Assembly: GCA_033060915.1 (NCBI GenBank) | Contig: CM065394.1 | Location: forward strand, 16,922,001-16,986,000 | DNA length: 64,000 nucleotides | Source of the DNA: Euryodendron excelsum | Lineage: Eukaryota; Streptophyta; Magnoliopsida; Ericales; Pentaphylacaceae | Direction of reading: 5' to 3' | In this document: piece after piece, positions 23,764 through 34,640 of the stretch | Numbering within the stretch: position 1 is the stretch's first letter | Layout: each line of letters starts with the position of its first letter | Position numbers and translations under genes: made by a program | Notes under the pieces: generated by a model | What the model was told of the DNA's origin: nothing | Databases searched by the model: none | Seen by the model: the letters and a program-made list of their open reading frames with translations, nothing else

Positions 23764-25463
23764 ATTGGATTTGAAAAGTGAGAGAGCTAAAAAAAAAAAT
23801 ATGAAAGGAAGGGTATTTTAGACGGTGTAAGTCTAAATTTGTTAGCAATATTCATATTTAATGTTATTACCATAATGGAATTTTGATAAAGTCCCCTTAA
23901 AATAAGTAATGAATAATGAATAACAAATATTAATGATAAAAGATTGGATGGTGGCAAAACAATAGAAAAAGGGTAGGTGGGGTCGGCTCCATGCTTATGG
24001 GATAAGAATTGGGACACCAAAAACCAGAGACCGAAATCCAAAGGGCGCCCACAGTCCCATCTCAAAACCAGCGTACGGAATTCCACAAAACCGGGAGTAT
24101 GGAAATGTGGGCGGCCCCCTCCCTCACGTCAACAGTATGGCCCACGGGCTCTCTTTTTCCACATCCCAATCGCACCGCAGTTAAGTGCGGTCCTAGAGTG
24201 GGACCCACGAATTGCAGGAATCGGGTTCAAACTTGTCTCAATTGCGATTCGCTCGTGACTCATGAGAGCGAGTGGTTCGGGGCTTGTGCCCCTCGAGTAT
24301 GTGGCGAGCCGCCGAGACTCTGGACTCTGGATGTCTTTACACGTGTTGCCTTCGTGGCGTTCGTGGTTTTGGACCCATTTGCATGGCATTGGCTCCTCTT
24401 GTCAGCCCTTCAGATTCACTCATAATTACCATTTTACCACAACCACCGTAACCATGAAAAGACCATAGTGTCCTCGCTCATAATAAAGCAATGAAGTCTA
24501 CTCCAATGGTGTTACACCTTCTATGTAGTTTAGTTGGGTTAGAAATATTAATATGTACTTGATTTTTGAATCCAACTAATTTACTAATACATCTTTGATT
24601 TATATGTATTTGATATCGAAAATGTTATTCTTTTAAAAAATAAAATTTTTTATAAAAATAATACAGCAGTGACAGTGACAATAATATTATTGTAATTAAG
24701 AGTTATCATAATGAATTTTTTTTTAAAATGTGAATGACTTTTATATAACTATATAATTCTGATGATAAATTTTGTATAAATTTTTTTTTTATTTTCATAG
24801 CATTACCTATTGACCATATGATGTGCATTTCTTTGACTAACTTCTCCTTTAAATTTGTATGAAGTCATCATTCACATGAACCTAGTAAAACATATATAAT
24901 ATATGAATGATAACTGATGACTAGGGAGTGCAAAGAATGATTAAATTTAAAACCTCATAGTTAATATGAAGAACTACAAATCACTGGGCCATCCCTTTTT
25001 TGATTTTTATCTCACAAAATCTATGAATTAATATTGGGAAATCCAAGTAACATCATCCAAAGCATTATTCGAAATAGGCTAAACCTTATTGGAACTATTT
25101 GATAAATACGTCATTGGAATTATATCATCCCGTTCATGTAGTAACTTGTAATTAATCATTAGATCCAGTAATCAATTACATACGAAATTTATATGACCAA
25201 GAAGTAAAGAAGACAATCAAGCAAAAGGGCATTCTTGAAAATAAAAGAAGGATTTTGGAATTTTAACGAAAGAAATAGAGGAAAGTACATGTAGACAAAA
25301 ACAAGGGGAGAGTGAGAAGATTTAACCTTTGGTTTGCTCCAAAACTTCCCAAATATAATAATTTGTACGAGAACGAAGAATACCAGACTTCCCCACCCTA
25401 CCGCTCTGTAGGAAAGGAAACCACAGCGGCCTCTTACAAGACCCTCGTCCTGACCGATTCACA
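23764..25463. other. Upstream region of the LBD gene, with a GC-rich patch
   Basis: Mostly AT-rich, but 23975-24430 is clearly GC-rich. It holds overlapping frames on both strands (up to 138 residues) with no known domain. The patch has a palindromic G-box (ACACGTGT, 24339-24346) and a TCP-like GTGGGACCC near 24200. It could be a distal promoter or enhancer, or an unrecognised exon. Nothing supportable at 24430-25460. Confidence 0.4.
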
Positions 25464-25473
25464 TATATTTATA
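25464..25473 (+). promoter_or_regulatory. TATA box of the LBD gene
   Basis: TATATTTATA about 100 bp before the start codon, followed by a pyrimidine-rich leader. No other TATA-like site lies between it and the coding region. Confidence 0.6.
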
Positions 25474-25496
25474 CCCCTCTCCATCCCCCTTCTCCC

Positions 25497-25497
<1 letters not shown>

Positions 25498-25534
<37 letters not shown>
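25498..25534 (+). repeat. (CT)n in the LBD 5' leader
   Basis: About 17 CT units between the TATA box and the start codon. CT tracts are common in plant leaders and vary in length. Confidence 0.95.
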
Positions 25535-25538
<4 letters not shown>

Positions 25539-25568
25539 TACATACAGATACGTACATATATATGCGAG

Positions 25569-26544
25569 ATGCGGGTGAGCTGTAATGGATGCCGAGTCCT
25601 TCGCAAAGGCTGCAGCGACAACTGCACCATCAGACCCTGCCTTCAGTGGATCAAAACTCCCGAATCCCAAGCCAACGCCACCGTCTTCCTCGCCAAGTTC
25701 TACGGCCGCGCCGGCCTCCAGAACCTCATCAATGCCGGCCCCGACCACCTCCGTCCTGGTAATTTCCTAAACTACTTTTCTTGTTTCCAAGAATTTTTTT
25801 TTTTTTTTTTTGGTGCTTTCGAAAACAAGCACAGTATATACCTTTCGTTTGGGTAAAAAGTAACAATTTTGCTTTCTGATTGCAGTGATTTTTAGGTCTT
25901 TGCTTCATGAGGCGTGTGGGCGCATCGTGAACCCGATCTACGGCTCGGCTGGCTTGCTATGGTCTGGAAACTGGCAGCTCTGCCACGCCGCCGTTGAAGC
26001 CGTGCTTAACGGCGCGCCGATCGTGCAGCTTTCTGCGGAGTCGGCTTTGGGCACCATTAGCCCACCTCTCAAGGCTTGCGATATCCGACACGTTTCTAAG
26101 GACGAGAGCTCGGCTGGTGGTTCTCGTGATCTGCTCAAGGCGAGAAATCGGGGCCGGTTCAAGCGAGCCGCTGCGAAGCCGAAGGTGGAAGTGGAGCCGG
26201 CTGTTGACGAAGCGGCTCAGGTTATGTGGAGCTGGTTGAATCAGAAAGAGTTTGACGGGTCGGCGAGTCATGACTCGTTGGTGAGTCATCAGGCGGAGCC
26301 GCCGAGTCTGGGAGGAGAGAGCGGTGACGCTGATAGCATGTCTGTGGAGACGGTGGAAGAGTCGCTGGCGAAGGCTGACGAGCGAGCCGACGGTATCGAT
26401 GTTGAGTTGGACCTGACACTCGGCTTCGAGCCTTTTGTGAGGGCCGAGAAAGGGGTAGTCTTGAAGGGTGGGGAAGAGATCGACGGCTCATCGGACGCCA
26501 CGTGTGAGGTTGATCTCAAGCTGAATTGTCCTGCACAAGTTTAG
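25569..26544 (+). CDS. LBD41-like: Class II LOB-domain transcription factor (LBD40/41/42-like), two exons
   Basis: Exons are 25569-25758 and 25886-26544; the 127-bp GT-AG intron splits one codon, giving 282 residues. The intron sits after the HLRP box, as in this family. The N-terminal LOB domain has the zinc-binding Cys block CX2CX6CX3C (C5, C8, C15, C19). Then come [31 protein letters not shown] and, after the intron, [18 protein letters not shown] and [19 protein letters not shown]. These features place it in class II, nearer LBD40-42 than LBD37-39. Near the C-terminus LDLTLGF is an EAR-type LxLxL repression motif. The protein is a nuclear DNA-binding regulator. Known class II members act in nitrogen, pigment and low-oxygen responses; which applies here is not shown. 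The frame is intact, and this is the only convincing cellular gene in the window. Confidence 0.93.
25759..25885 (+). other. Intron of the LBD gene
   Basis: Starts GTAATTTCC and ends TTGCAG, with a long T-run inside. Removal joins G with TG to make a Val codon and restores the unbroken LOB domain. Confidence 0.92.
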
Positions 26545-27850
26545 CCGTACCAAAACCGGTGCAACTTTGTCCACACCAAACAAAAAGAAAGAACTGATCT
26601 AATGCAACTTAGGCCGTAGATAAACCCAGTTTTGGCGGATAAGATAAATCCATCTGTCATGAGTTTTTGATTTTTTTTCTTTTTCTTTTCTATTTTTCTT
26701 TCTTTAACTCTTGGCAGCCAAGTTGATAGTTTGAAAGTTGAAACAGTAAAAGTTGGATAAGTAATGGTATACAACCTATCTAGTAAAATGGGTCACTTTA
26801 TATTTTCCCTTACTTTCTTTTTCTCTTTATATATTTTTCTCTTTTTTTTAATTATATTTCTTTTGTGCGGGTGAATATGGTTCACATGTAGACAAATATC
26901 CGAATAAGTTGGATCATCGTCATGAAATGTTCTATTTGTTTTCTACTAGAAATTTGAGATAGAGATTGAGAGTTATCTTTCACTTTCACTTGGTTTGCGA
27001 CAAATTTTTAGTGGTATGACATCACTAAAAATTCTAAATTTTAAAGTAGGAACCCATCAATTGCATAGGAAATTGTATTTGTGTAGATAATTTTATGAGA
27101 AATAATGTGACGATGGTAATTTTATAATTAAGAGACATCATGATGGATGTTTTGTTTTAAATTAAAGTTTTTTATTCAACCATTTTATTTTACAGTTTAT
27201 ACTGAAATTTTGTATGAATTTTTTATTTGTATACCATTATCTCAAAACATGAGTGTTAATTTCTTACTAAATTGTTTTTTATGGTTTGATTTTTAGTTTG
27301 AGTTGGAATTATCTATCCCATTCATTTTTTGTTTTAATTGATATATCAACTCTACAATTATGAAAATTTAGTACCTAAATTCAAACGTAGCGAGTCTTTC
27401 ACTCGCTCGCCATTTACAACGGTAGTATGATGTGATTCTCCTTCTCTCTTCTTTAGCACTTCTTCACAGTTTTGGTTTTAGGGCATGGCTCCCAATAGCT
27501 ATGGAACTCTCTTTGTCTTTTTCTCTCTCCCGGGACCTTCGAACCCATTCACCTCTCCTTCCCTCACCTCCCCATACCTATCTCTCTCACTTCTTCCTAC
27601 AGCACCTAAACCCCCTTTCCCACTGCCAAAGCCCGTCTTTCCCCCACTCTTCTCTCACCACTTATTTTTCTCTATTTTGTTGTGAATTTCAGCATTGGAG
27701 ATTTATATAAAAAGAGAAATAGGTGATTCACTTTTAGTTCCCAAATCAGTCAAATTATATGCTTTATTGTTGATTGGCTAGATATTGTTTTCTTGCACTT
27801 GTAAACATTCTCTATGATTGTTTATTTGGAATAGGGTAAATCATCATTTT
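26545..27850. other. Intergenic DNA downstream of the LBD gene
   Basis: The first 200-300 bp are the likely 3' untranslated part of the LBD gene; GATAAGATAAATCC near 26637 is a weak polyadenylation candidate. At 27430-27710 a CT-rich stretch gives Ser/Leu/Pro-rich frames that look spurious. Nothing else recognised. Confidence 0.45.
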
Positions 27851-29216
27851 TGTTGGCCCAAAAGGCAATTCAATAAGGGAAGTGAATTGAATTTTACAAA
27901 AATTAAAGCAATTAAGATTAATTAAAATTAATCTAATCAATGGAACAGTAGTTTAAGATGTATGCAATGCAATGTAAGCAATAATGAAATAAAAACAGAG
28001 TACAAGAAAGTACACCAAAAATTACCGAAATTCAACCACAACTAGTGGTCTACGTCCTTACCCCAAGATCCCCTTAAAGTCTTCTTCCACTATGATATAT
28101 CCAATTATAAAGTAGATGCTGATTTCTAAAATTCTTAGCTCACTTTTACACGAAATTTTTTTTCTAAGTTCTTCTAGTTATCAAGTGGTTTTGTCTAAGA
28201 TCCACTTTAACTTACAAGTATTTTTCTTTTAAAAGAGAATACTCCAACTCTCACTTACAAGTATATGAAAGATATACAAATGAAATACAAACTTTTTATG
28301 AAGAGTAGATGAGAATTGAATAGCTCACTAACTGTCAATTTAAAGACAAAGAGAATTTTTAAATTTTTCAGCTCAATCAATCAGTGAATATTGTATATCT
28401 TGTCCATAAATGCATTTGGAGACTTATATATAAAGCTTTGAATTGATTTTTCCCATTGGAGGTTGTTGGAGCTTCATTAAATGTGCGCTTCAATATAAAA
28501 TTTAAAAATATAGCCATTAGTCCCTAGGTGTCGATACTTGACTTCCATGCGTCGACACATCAAGTCTACATTCGTTAGATTTTGTCCACTGTCTCCATGT
28601 GTTGACACATCAAACTCATGTGTCAACACATTACCCAAAAATCCTTCATGCTTTCCTTGATTTGTTTAGCCTCAAATAATCTGGAGGATGTTCAAGGGAT
28701 CTTCTCTTTGAGGTATGATATTTTTCAAAAACACTTAAGATCTTCAAGGAGTCTTTGCACACATGATGAATTCTTCATTTGAATCACCTTCAATCTCTTC
28801 AAGTTCAAGTCACCTTCATTGAGTCTTTAGAAGCTTGATGAAGTCTACTTTTTGAACACTCTCAATACACATCAACTTTCTTGAATCTTCACAGCCTTGA
28901 AGAAGTCCTTGTTTAAAATCTTTATAGAGACTTTGCAATCATGATGAATTCTCTTTTTGAACACCTTTAATCTCTTCGAATGCAAATCATCTGTTTGAAG
29001 TTTGAATGGGTGCAATTGCTCTGTTTTGATGCATGGCTCAACTTTTGGTGCATTGTTTGAATTTGTAAATGTTGTGCATCTATTTTGATATGAATTAGAC
29101 TTTAAGTCAAGTTTTAAGTCTAAATTATAATATTTATTAATCTGCACGCTAATTAAATGCATTAATAAACTAACACAAGGTTTAGTTATCATCAAAATCA
29201 AGGCATATAGTCAACA
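27851..29216 (-). repeat. 3' LTR of the Copia element
   Basis: On the plus strand it runs TGTTGGCCCA to GTCAACA, 1366 bp. It aligns with 42129-43615 end to end but lacks about 114 bp present there (between two AAGGAGTCTT direct repeats at 43031 and 43145). Many point differences from the other LTR point to an old insertion. Confidence 0.93.
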
Positions 29217-29231
29217 ATCTCTTCCTTTTTT
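29217..29231 (-). other. Polypurine tract of the Copia element
   Basis: On the minus strand AAAAAAGGAAGAGAT directly precedes the LTR start TGTTGA. It primes plus-strand DNA synthesis. Confidence 0.75.
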
Positions 29232-31441
29232 ATGATGACAAAACCTTTGCAAAAACAGACTATATAAGATGAAATGAAACAGATATAATCAAATTTCTTA
29301 CTAGAGAAAACTCCCCATTTGTTTTGCAACTGATGCTTCTAAGAAAAAATGTCTTTTCTTTTGTTTGATTAGTAAAACAAATCTCAATTTCAAAAAAGAG
29401 TTTTTATCAATCAATTCCAAAACGAGTTGAGAGAAATAATTCCTTTATCATGTTACTCCCTCTAAGAACATGCTTTATAAGGTTTCATATACTATATCAT
29501 GCAACGTTCATTATTTCAATCATTCATCAATTATTTATCATTCAACAACAATCAATATTCATCATTTAACATCATTCAATGTAACCATTAAGCAGTCTAT
29601 TTTTCTCATTTAAAGTTCAATCTTCTTACCATTCTATTTCAGTTCTTCTCCCTCTTTTTGTCAATTCATCAAAAAAAGAAAAATATAATAACAAAGACAG
29701 GTACAATAGTAAAAAATCTTATAACAAGATAATTTGTATAAACAAGGAAGCAAGCATTCAATCAACAAGGCCTCAAGCTACAACAACAGAGTTATATTTC
29801 ATTCACAAAAGGCATTACAAAAGAGTAGTCAATGATCATTTACAAAATATTACAAAAAAATTATCTTTAAGGATGACACGCAATCCTTGAACAAAAATGC
29901 ATACATATGCAAGGGTAAAAACGCAAATGCAAAATGAAAGTTTAAATGAAAGATAAAGATAGAGAGAGGTATGAAGAGGAGAGGTCAGTGGGGAGAGGCT
30001 GGTTGTGAGGGGGTTAGTTTAACAGGATTAGAGGCATTGTTAGAAGGACCAGGTCTATATGTTGGCCTTAGACTATTTCTCAGTCTTCTCAATGATTTAG
30101 AGACTGGTATAGGTGATGTGGCTTTCTTAGCTGGACTAGTTCACTTTCTTTTGCCATCAAAAAAGCTATCATCAGACTCATCCTCTGTTTCTTTTTCTAT
30201 ATTCATCTTTTCTCAACCTTCTTCTTGTTCCTTTTTTTTTTGGTTTTCTGCTTGAGTAACATTATCAGTTTCTTATTCAGCTGACTCTACTTCTTTACTG
30301 ACTTCTTGTTCTTCTTTTTCTTCCTCAACAATAATCCCTTGAGCTTTCTTCAATAGATTCACATCTTTTTTAAAACTTTTTAACTGTTTCAGTTGATTGT
30401 CAAGTTTCTGGTTTATGTTGTGAAGCATATTCATTAGATTTCCTATGAATTCTTCAATATGAGTGGCCTCTAGAGATTGTGCTAAGGATTTCCTAGGTCC
30501 AAAGGCAGATGCTATGCCATGGAAAGTGCTACTAGGTGTAACTTTCGAAGGTTTGGGAACCCATTGGCCATGCACTTTCTTATACTCCATCCTACCCAGT
30601 GTATAGTTATTGTATTCATTACTATAGGGGTCAAGTTTTCTGTAGTTTTCATCTGATAGGTCCACTTAAAAGTGCTTAAAAATCTTGATAAGCAATATAT
30701 CATAGGATAGGTTTTTAGAGGATGTTGTGGAGACATGGGCCATGTTTGTGAAGATATGGTAGGGAATATCAATTTTGGTGTTTGTCAAGGAAGCCCATAA
30801 GAAGAAAAGATCTTTTTCACTCACATGCTCAAAACTTTCAACTTTAGGCAGAAAGATTTTGGAGACAAAATGGTGTACCAACCTTAGTTCTATTGCTAGG
30901 TTATTGGCTACAGGTTGGGTGGTTTCAGGCATGACTTGACCATAAAGAACTATAATTGCTCCTTTTTGGTTATATTCTAAAAATACATTTCTCTACCATA
31001 CCCAATTTCCATAATTTCAGATAGAATGTATTCATTTAGGGTGATCTGCACTCCCTTCATATAAATAGTCAATTCCACACTTCTAACATTCTTCAATAGA
31101 TTGGAGTAGAAATGCATAATCAATTCAGGATATACATTTTCTCAAATCAAAGCGTAGGGTTTCCATCCCCGGCTAGTGAGGGTGTGAGAAAATTCAAAGT
31201 TCTCATTCTTAAAAAACTGGAAGTTAATCCATCGTCCAACCAAAATTTTACAAAGAGAGAAGGTGTTTAAAAACCTGTCTTGAGCCATTTCATCTCTGAA
31301 GTGTATAGCATCCCAGTCATTGTGATCTGATGAAATTCCTTCAACTAATTCTTGAGTCGGTGTTCCAACCCTTTTTCATTTCTAACTTTTAATAGAAGAC
31401 CTTGTAGGGTTTTGTTGCCTCTGATCGATTTTGGGAGCCAT
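29217..31441 (-). pseudogene. Extra frame region downstream of Copia pol
   Basis: An ATG at 31441 opens MAPKIDQRQQNPTRS, soon stopped. Further frames (30932-30666 and 30665-30273, plus pieces to about 29970) together look like one broken protein. Its middle has an ELRLVHHFVSKIFLPKVESF...LFFLWASLTNTKIDIPYHIFTNM pattern. This resembles the domain called putative plant transposon protein in plant element proteins. The C-terminal part has a coiled-coil-like KLDNQLKQLKSFKKDVNLLKKA and acidic and basic patches. Sireviruses often carry an env-like frame in this place; whether this is equivalent is unclear. No membrane segment is evident. Confidence 0.55.
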
Positions 31442-31659
31442 TTTAATAGTCTGAAACTTTGAGAGAGATAAGGAGATTTGGGGATAGATGGCTAAGGTTT
31501 GAGAGAGAGAGATAGAGAAGGGATTGATTAGGGTTTCTAAAGTGATTGAAAGAGAGATTTGTGATGATTCATTGGTGACAGTTGGTTGGTGCGAACAGGG
31601 GAGCAAAATAGAGAGAGGGAGGGAAAATTTGAATGTTTGTAAAAGTGTTTGTAAAGTGG

Positions 31660-31800
31660 CAGTTATAAAATATATAGACCAGACTCATGTGTCGACACAT
31701 GAACTTGATGTGTCAACACATGTGTGTTAACAAATCATTTTAAGTCCACTGTCGTGATGTGTCGATACATAAAAAATGGTGTGTCAACACATGCAACCAG
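31660..31800 (-). promoter_or_regulatory. Internal palindrome module and TATA before the extra Copia frame
   Basis: A perfect 16-bp palindrome CATGTGTCGACACATG (31686-31701) and three variants (TGTCAACACA near 31710, TGTCGATACA near 31760, TGTCAACACA near 31780) flank an AGTGGAC spacer on the minus strand. TATATATTTTATAA follows at 31660-31675, about 220 bp before the ATG at 31441. The Copia LTR has the same layout upstream of its own TATA box. Confidence 0.6.
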
Positions 31801-31977
31801 ACTGGGTCATATTGAGTGTAAGTGAATTCAGGAGATGGTTTTTCAATTTAGAGTGAGAATATGTTCTATTATGAGTATACAATAAATTATGAAAGTAAGA
31901 AATATAATTCATACAATCAATCAATACATTTATTCATATCTAAAACACAAATAATATGAAAATTACACAATTAAAAT

Positions 31978-32619
31978 TCAAGACATAGGATCACTCATTC
32001 CCAATTCTCTTCTTATCATACAAAATCTATCTTCAATTAATGGTTTTGTAAAAATATCAGCCAATTGCATGTTTGTGCTTACAAAATTAAGTTAAATATC
32101 ACCCTTTTGCACATGATCTCGTATAAAGTGATATCTAATCTCACTGTACTTTGTGCGAGAGTGTTGAGTAAGATTTTTAGTCAAGTTTATACCACTAGTA
32201 TTGTCACATCTAATAGGAACATGATCAAATAAGATACTATAGTATTCTAACTATTGTTTAATCCATAACACTTGAGTACAACAACTGCCAACTGCTACAT
32301 ATTCAGTCTCAGCTGTGAAGAGAGTAACCGAATTTTTTTTCTTACTATACCAAGACATAATCATATTACCTAGGAGCTGGCAAGAGTTACTTTTGCTCTT
32401 CCTATCAACTCTACTCCTTGCATAGTCAGCATCGGTGTAAGCTATATAATTAAAAGATGTACCTTTTGGATACTATAATCAAAGATTAGGTGTGTGCTTG
32501 AGATATCAAAATATTCTTTTCACAGCAACTACATGAGATTCTTTAGGATTCGATTGAAATCGAGCACACAAGCAAACACTAAACATTATATCTGGCCTAC
32601 TAGCAGTTAGATATAATAA
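31978..32619 (-). pseudogene. Copia RT end and RNase H
   Basis: Continues the RT from the other side of the solo LTR: LLYLTASRPDIMFSVCLCARFQ, then SKSNSCQLLGN, VTLFTAETEYVAVGSCCTQVLW, NLTKNLTQHSRTKYSEIRYHFIRD and TNMQLADIFTKPL, ending at a stop at 31978. These are standard Copia RNase H boxes (AETEY, ADIFTK). Several in-frame stops are present. Confidence 0.9.
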
Positions 32620-32814
32620 AGAACTGTAAGCACCCCATTTTTGACTGCTCGGCAGTTTACACTTTGTCCAGACTTGTTTTCAAGTCATTTTGGGCATATT
32701 CCTATCGAATCCAATTCTCTAGGTCCAAATTCCGTCTTTCCATTGCTTCGCGGGTCTGTCAGACCCAAATAGAGGCAAAATGACCAAAATGCCCTTAGGG
32801 GCATTGTCATTTCC

Positions 32815-33255
32815 TTTCCAATTCCAATCCCTCTCTCGAGACGGTTCCAATCCAGGCACGTCTCTTCAGAGACGGTAAGACCCCTTTCCAACCCCACTCT
32901 CGAGACAGTTTATTCCTCGAGACGGTTCCAATTCAAGCACGTCTCTTCGGAGCCGATAAATTCCCTTTCCAATTCCCCCTTTCGAGACAGTTTATTCCTC
33001 GAGACGTTCCAATCCAGGCACGTCTCTTCGGATACGGTAAGACCCCTTTCCAATCCCACTCTCGAGATAGTTTATTCCTCGAGACGGCTTCAACTCAGGC
33101 ACGTCTCTTCAGAAACGGTATGACCCATTTCCAATCCCTCTCTCGAGACAGTTTATTCCTCGAGACGGTTCCAATTCAGGCGCGTCTCTTCGGAGACGAT
33201 AAGTCCCCTTTCCAATCCCTCTCTTGAGATAGTTTATTCCTCGAGACGGTCCGAG
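32815..33255. repeat. ~81-bp tandem array in the solo LTR
   Basis: Five to six copies. CGAGACAGTTTATTCCTCGA-type starts fall at 32901, 32983, 33063, 33144 and 33225. Units also hold CACGTCTCTTCGGAGACG, a partial palindrome. Confidence 0.92.
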
Positions 33256-33479
33256 TAGCGAAACTACTCACAAAACCGTTAGAGTAGCGAAAATACTCAC
33301 AAATAGGTTGATATAGGGAATTGCCAACAAACCCCTGTATCACGACGACCGCCATTAGAGTGGCGGAAACACTCAAAACCCAGGTCAATACCAATGTCTG
33401 TTAACCCACTTTGGTAAAAAATGACCAAACTGTCCTTTGGACCTTTTCCGAGACTTTCCGGTCAAGATGACCATTTTGC

Positions 33480-34180
33480 CCCTAGGCATCCGAATGCCCC
33501 GGGAACCACACCGGCTCTGGGTATCAAACCGGTAATGTCTTGAGAATACTTTTATAGTATTCTCAACCTTCCTTTACCTTTTCGGATCATTCTGAGTCAA
33601 TTCCGGCCAACCCGGTACAAAATGACCGTTTTGCCCCTAGAGGGCCGGTCTCCTTCTTCGACCACACCGGCTCTGGGTATCAAACCGGTAATGTCCCGAG
33701 AATACTTTTTATAGTATTCTCAACCTTCCTTTACCTTTCCGGATCATTCCGAGTCAGTTCCGGCCAACCCGGTACAAAATAACCATTTTGCCCCTAGAGG
33801 GCCGGTCTCCTTCTTCGACCACACCGGCTCTGGGTATCAAACTTGTAACCTCTTGAGAATACTTTTTATAGTATTCTCAACATTCCTTTACCTTTCCGGA
33901 TCATTTCGAGTCAGTTCCGGCCAACTCGGTACAAAATGACCGTTTTGCCCCTAGAGGGCCGGTCTCCTTCTTCGACCACACCGGCTTTGGGTATCAAACC
34001 GGTAATTTCCTGAGAATACTTTTTATAATATTCTCAACCTTCCTTTACCTTTCCGGATCATTCCGAGTCAGTTCCGGCAAACCCAATACAAAATGACTGT
34101 TTTACCCCTGGTGGGCCGGTCTCCTTTTCCGACCACGCCGGCTCTGGAAATCAAACCAAAAACCTCTGAGAACATTCTAA
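33480..34180. repeat. 157-bp tandem array in the solo LTR
   Basis: CCACACCGGCTCTGGGTATC starts at 33506, 33662, 33819, 33976 and 34133 (156-157 bp apart). Each unit has a hairpin: GAGAATACT, a T-rich loop, AGTATTCTC. Confidence 0.95.
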
Positions 34181-34514
34181 ATAATATTTCCAGATCCCAA
34201 GTCTTCTTCCGGGACAATCCGAGTTCGCCCCGTCAGCTTCCTAGTCCTATTGACCGTTTTGCCCCTAAAGGCCCAATCAACCTTTCCGACACATTTTATC
34301 CTCACTTTTCAAGTCAAATACCTCCAGGATACTATTTTAAGTGCTCCTGCTCCTTTCCAGCCTTCTGGGTCATTCCCGACTCCTCCAAATCATTCCCGGA
34401 CTTTCCAGAGTCACTCCTAGTGAAGCTAGACTAAAAATTGCATGGTAGTCACTAGTACAGGCGCCCAAATCTAGTCAAAGATACGTTGCTTGCCGACTTA
34501 TAAAGTTTCCTAAC

Positions 34515-34620
34515 TGGCTGGCGCCACTACTAGTGGAGCCAAGCCAAGAATTGGCCTGGCGCCACTCCTAGTGGCGCCAAGAGCAATTTTGCCCTGGCGC
34601 CACTGCAACAAGCGCCAGGT
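34515..34620 (+). promoter_or_regulatory. Palindrome cluster before the solo-LTR TATA box
   Basis: Three copies of a pattern GGCGCCACT, 3 bases, AGTGG(C/A)GCC, the last one incomplete. They end about 15 bp before the TATA box at 34633. Confidence 0.65.
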
Positions 34621-34632
34621 TTGTCCAACCTC

Positions 34633-34640
34633 TATAAATA
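34633..34640 (+). promoter_or_regulatory. TATA box of the solo LTR
   Basis: TATAAATA after CCAACCTC. The transcript leader would begin near 34665 and contains repeated AACCCTAGCC words (34724-34775), common in plant leaders. Confidence 0.7.

Noticed and set aside
24009..24425. 138-residue plus-strand frame upstream of the LBD gene
   Set aside because: GC-rich patch open in several frames on both strands, with no domain or signal; not supportable as a gene.
25434..25748. 104-residue minus-strand frame over the LBD start
   Set aside because: Shadow of the LBD exon and its CT tract (Arg-Glu repeats come from the microsatellite).
27432..27710. 92-residue Ser/Leu-rich frame
   Set aside because: CT-rich low-complexity DNA, no domain, no splice or promoter context.
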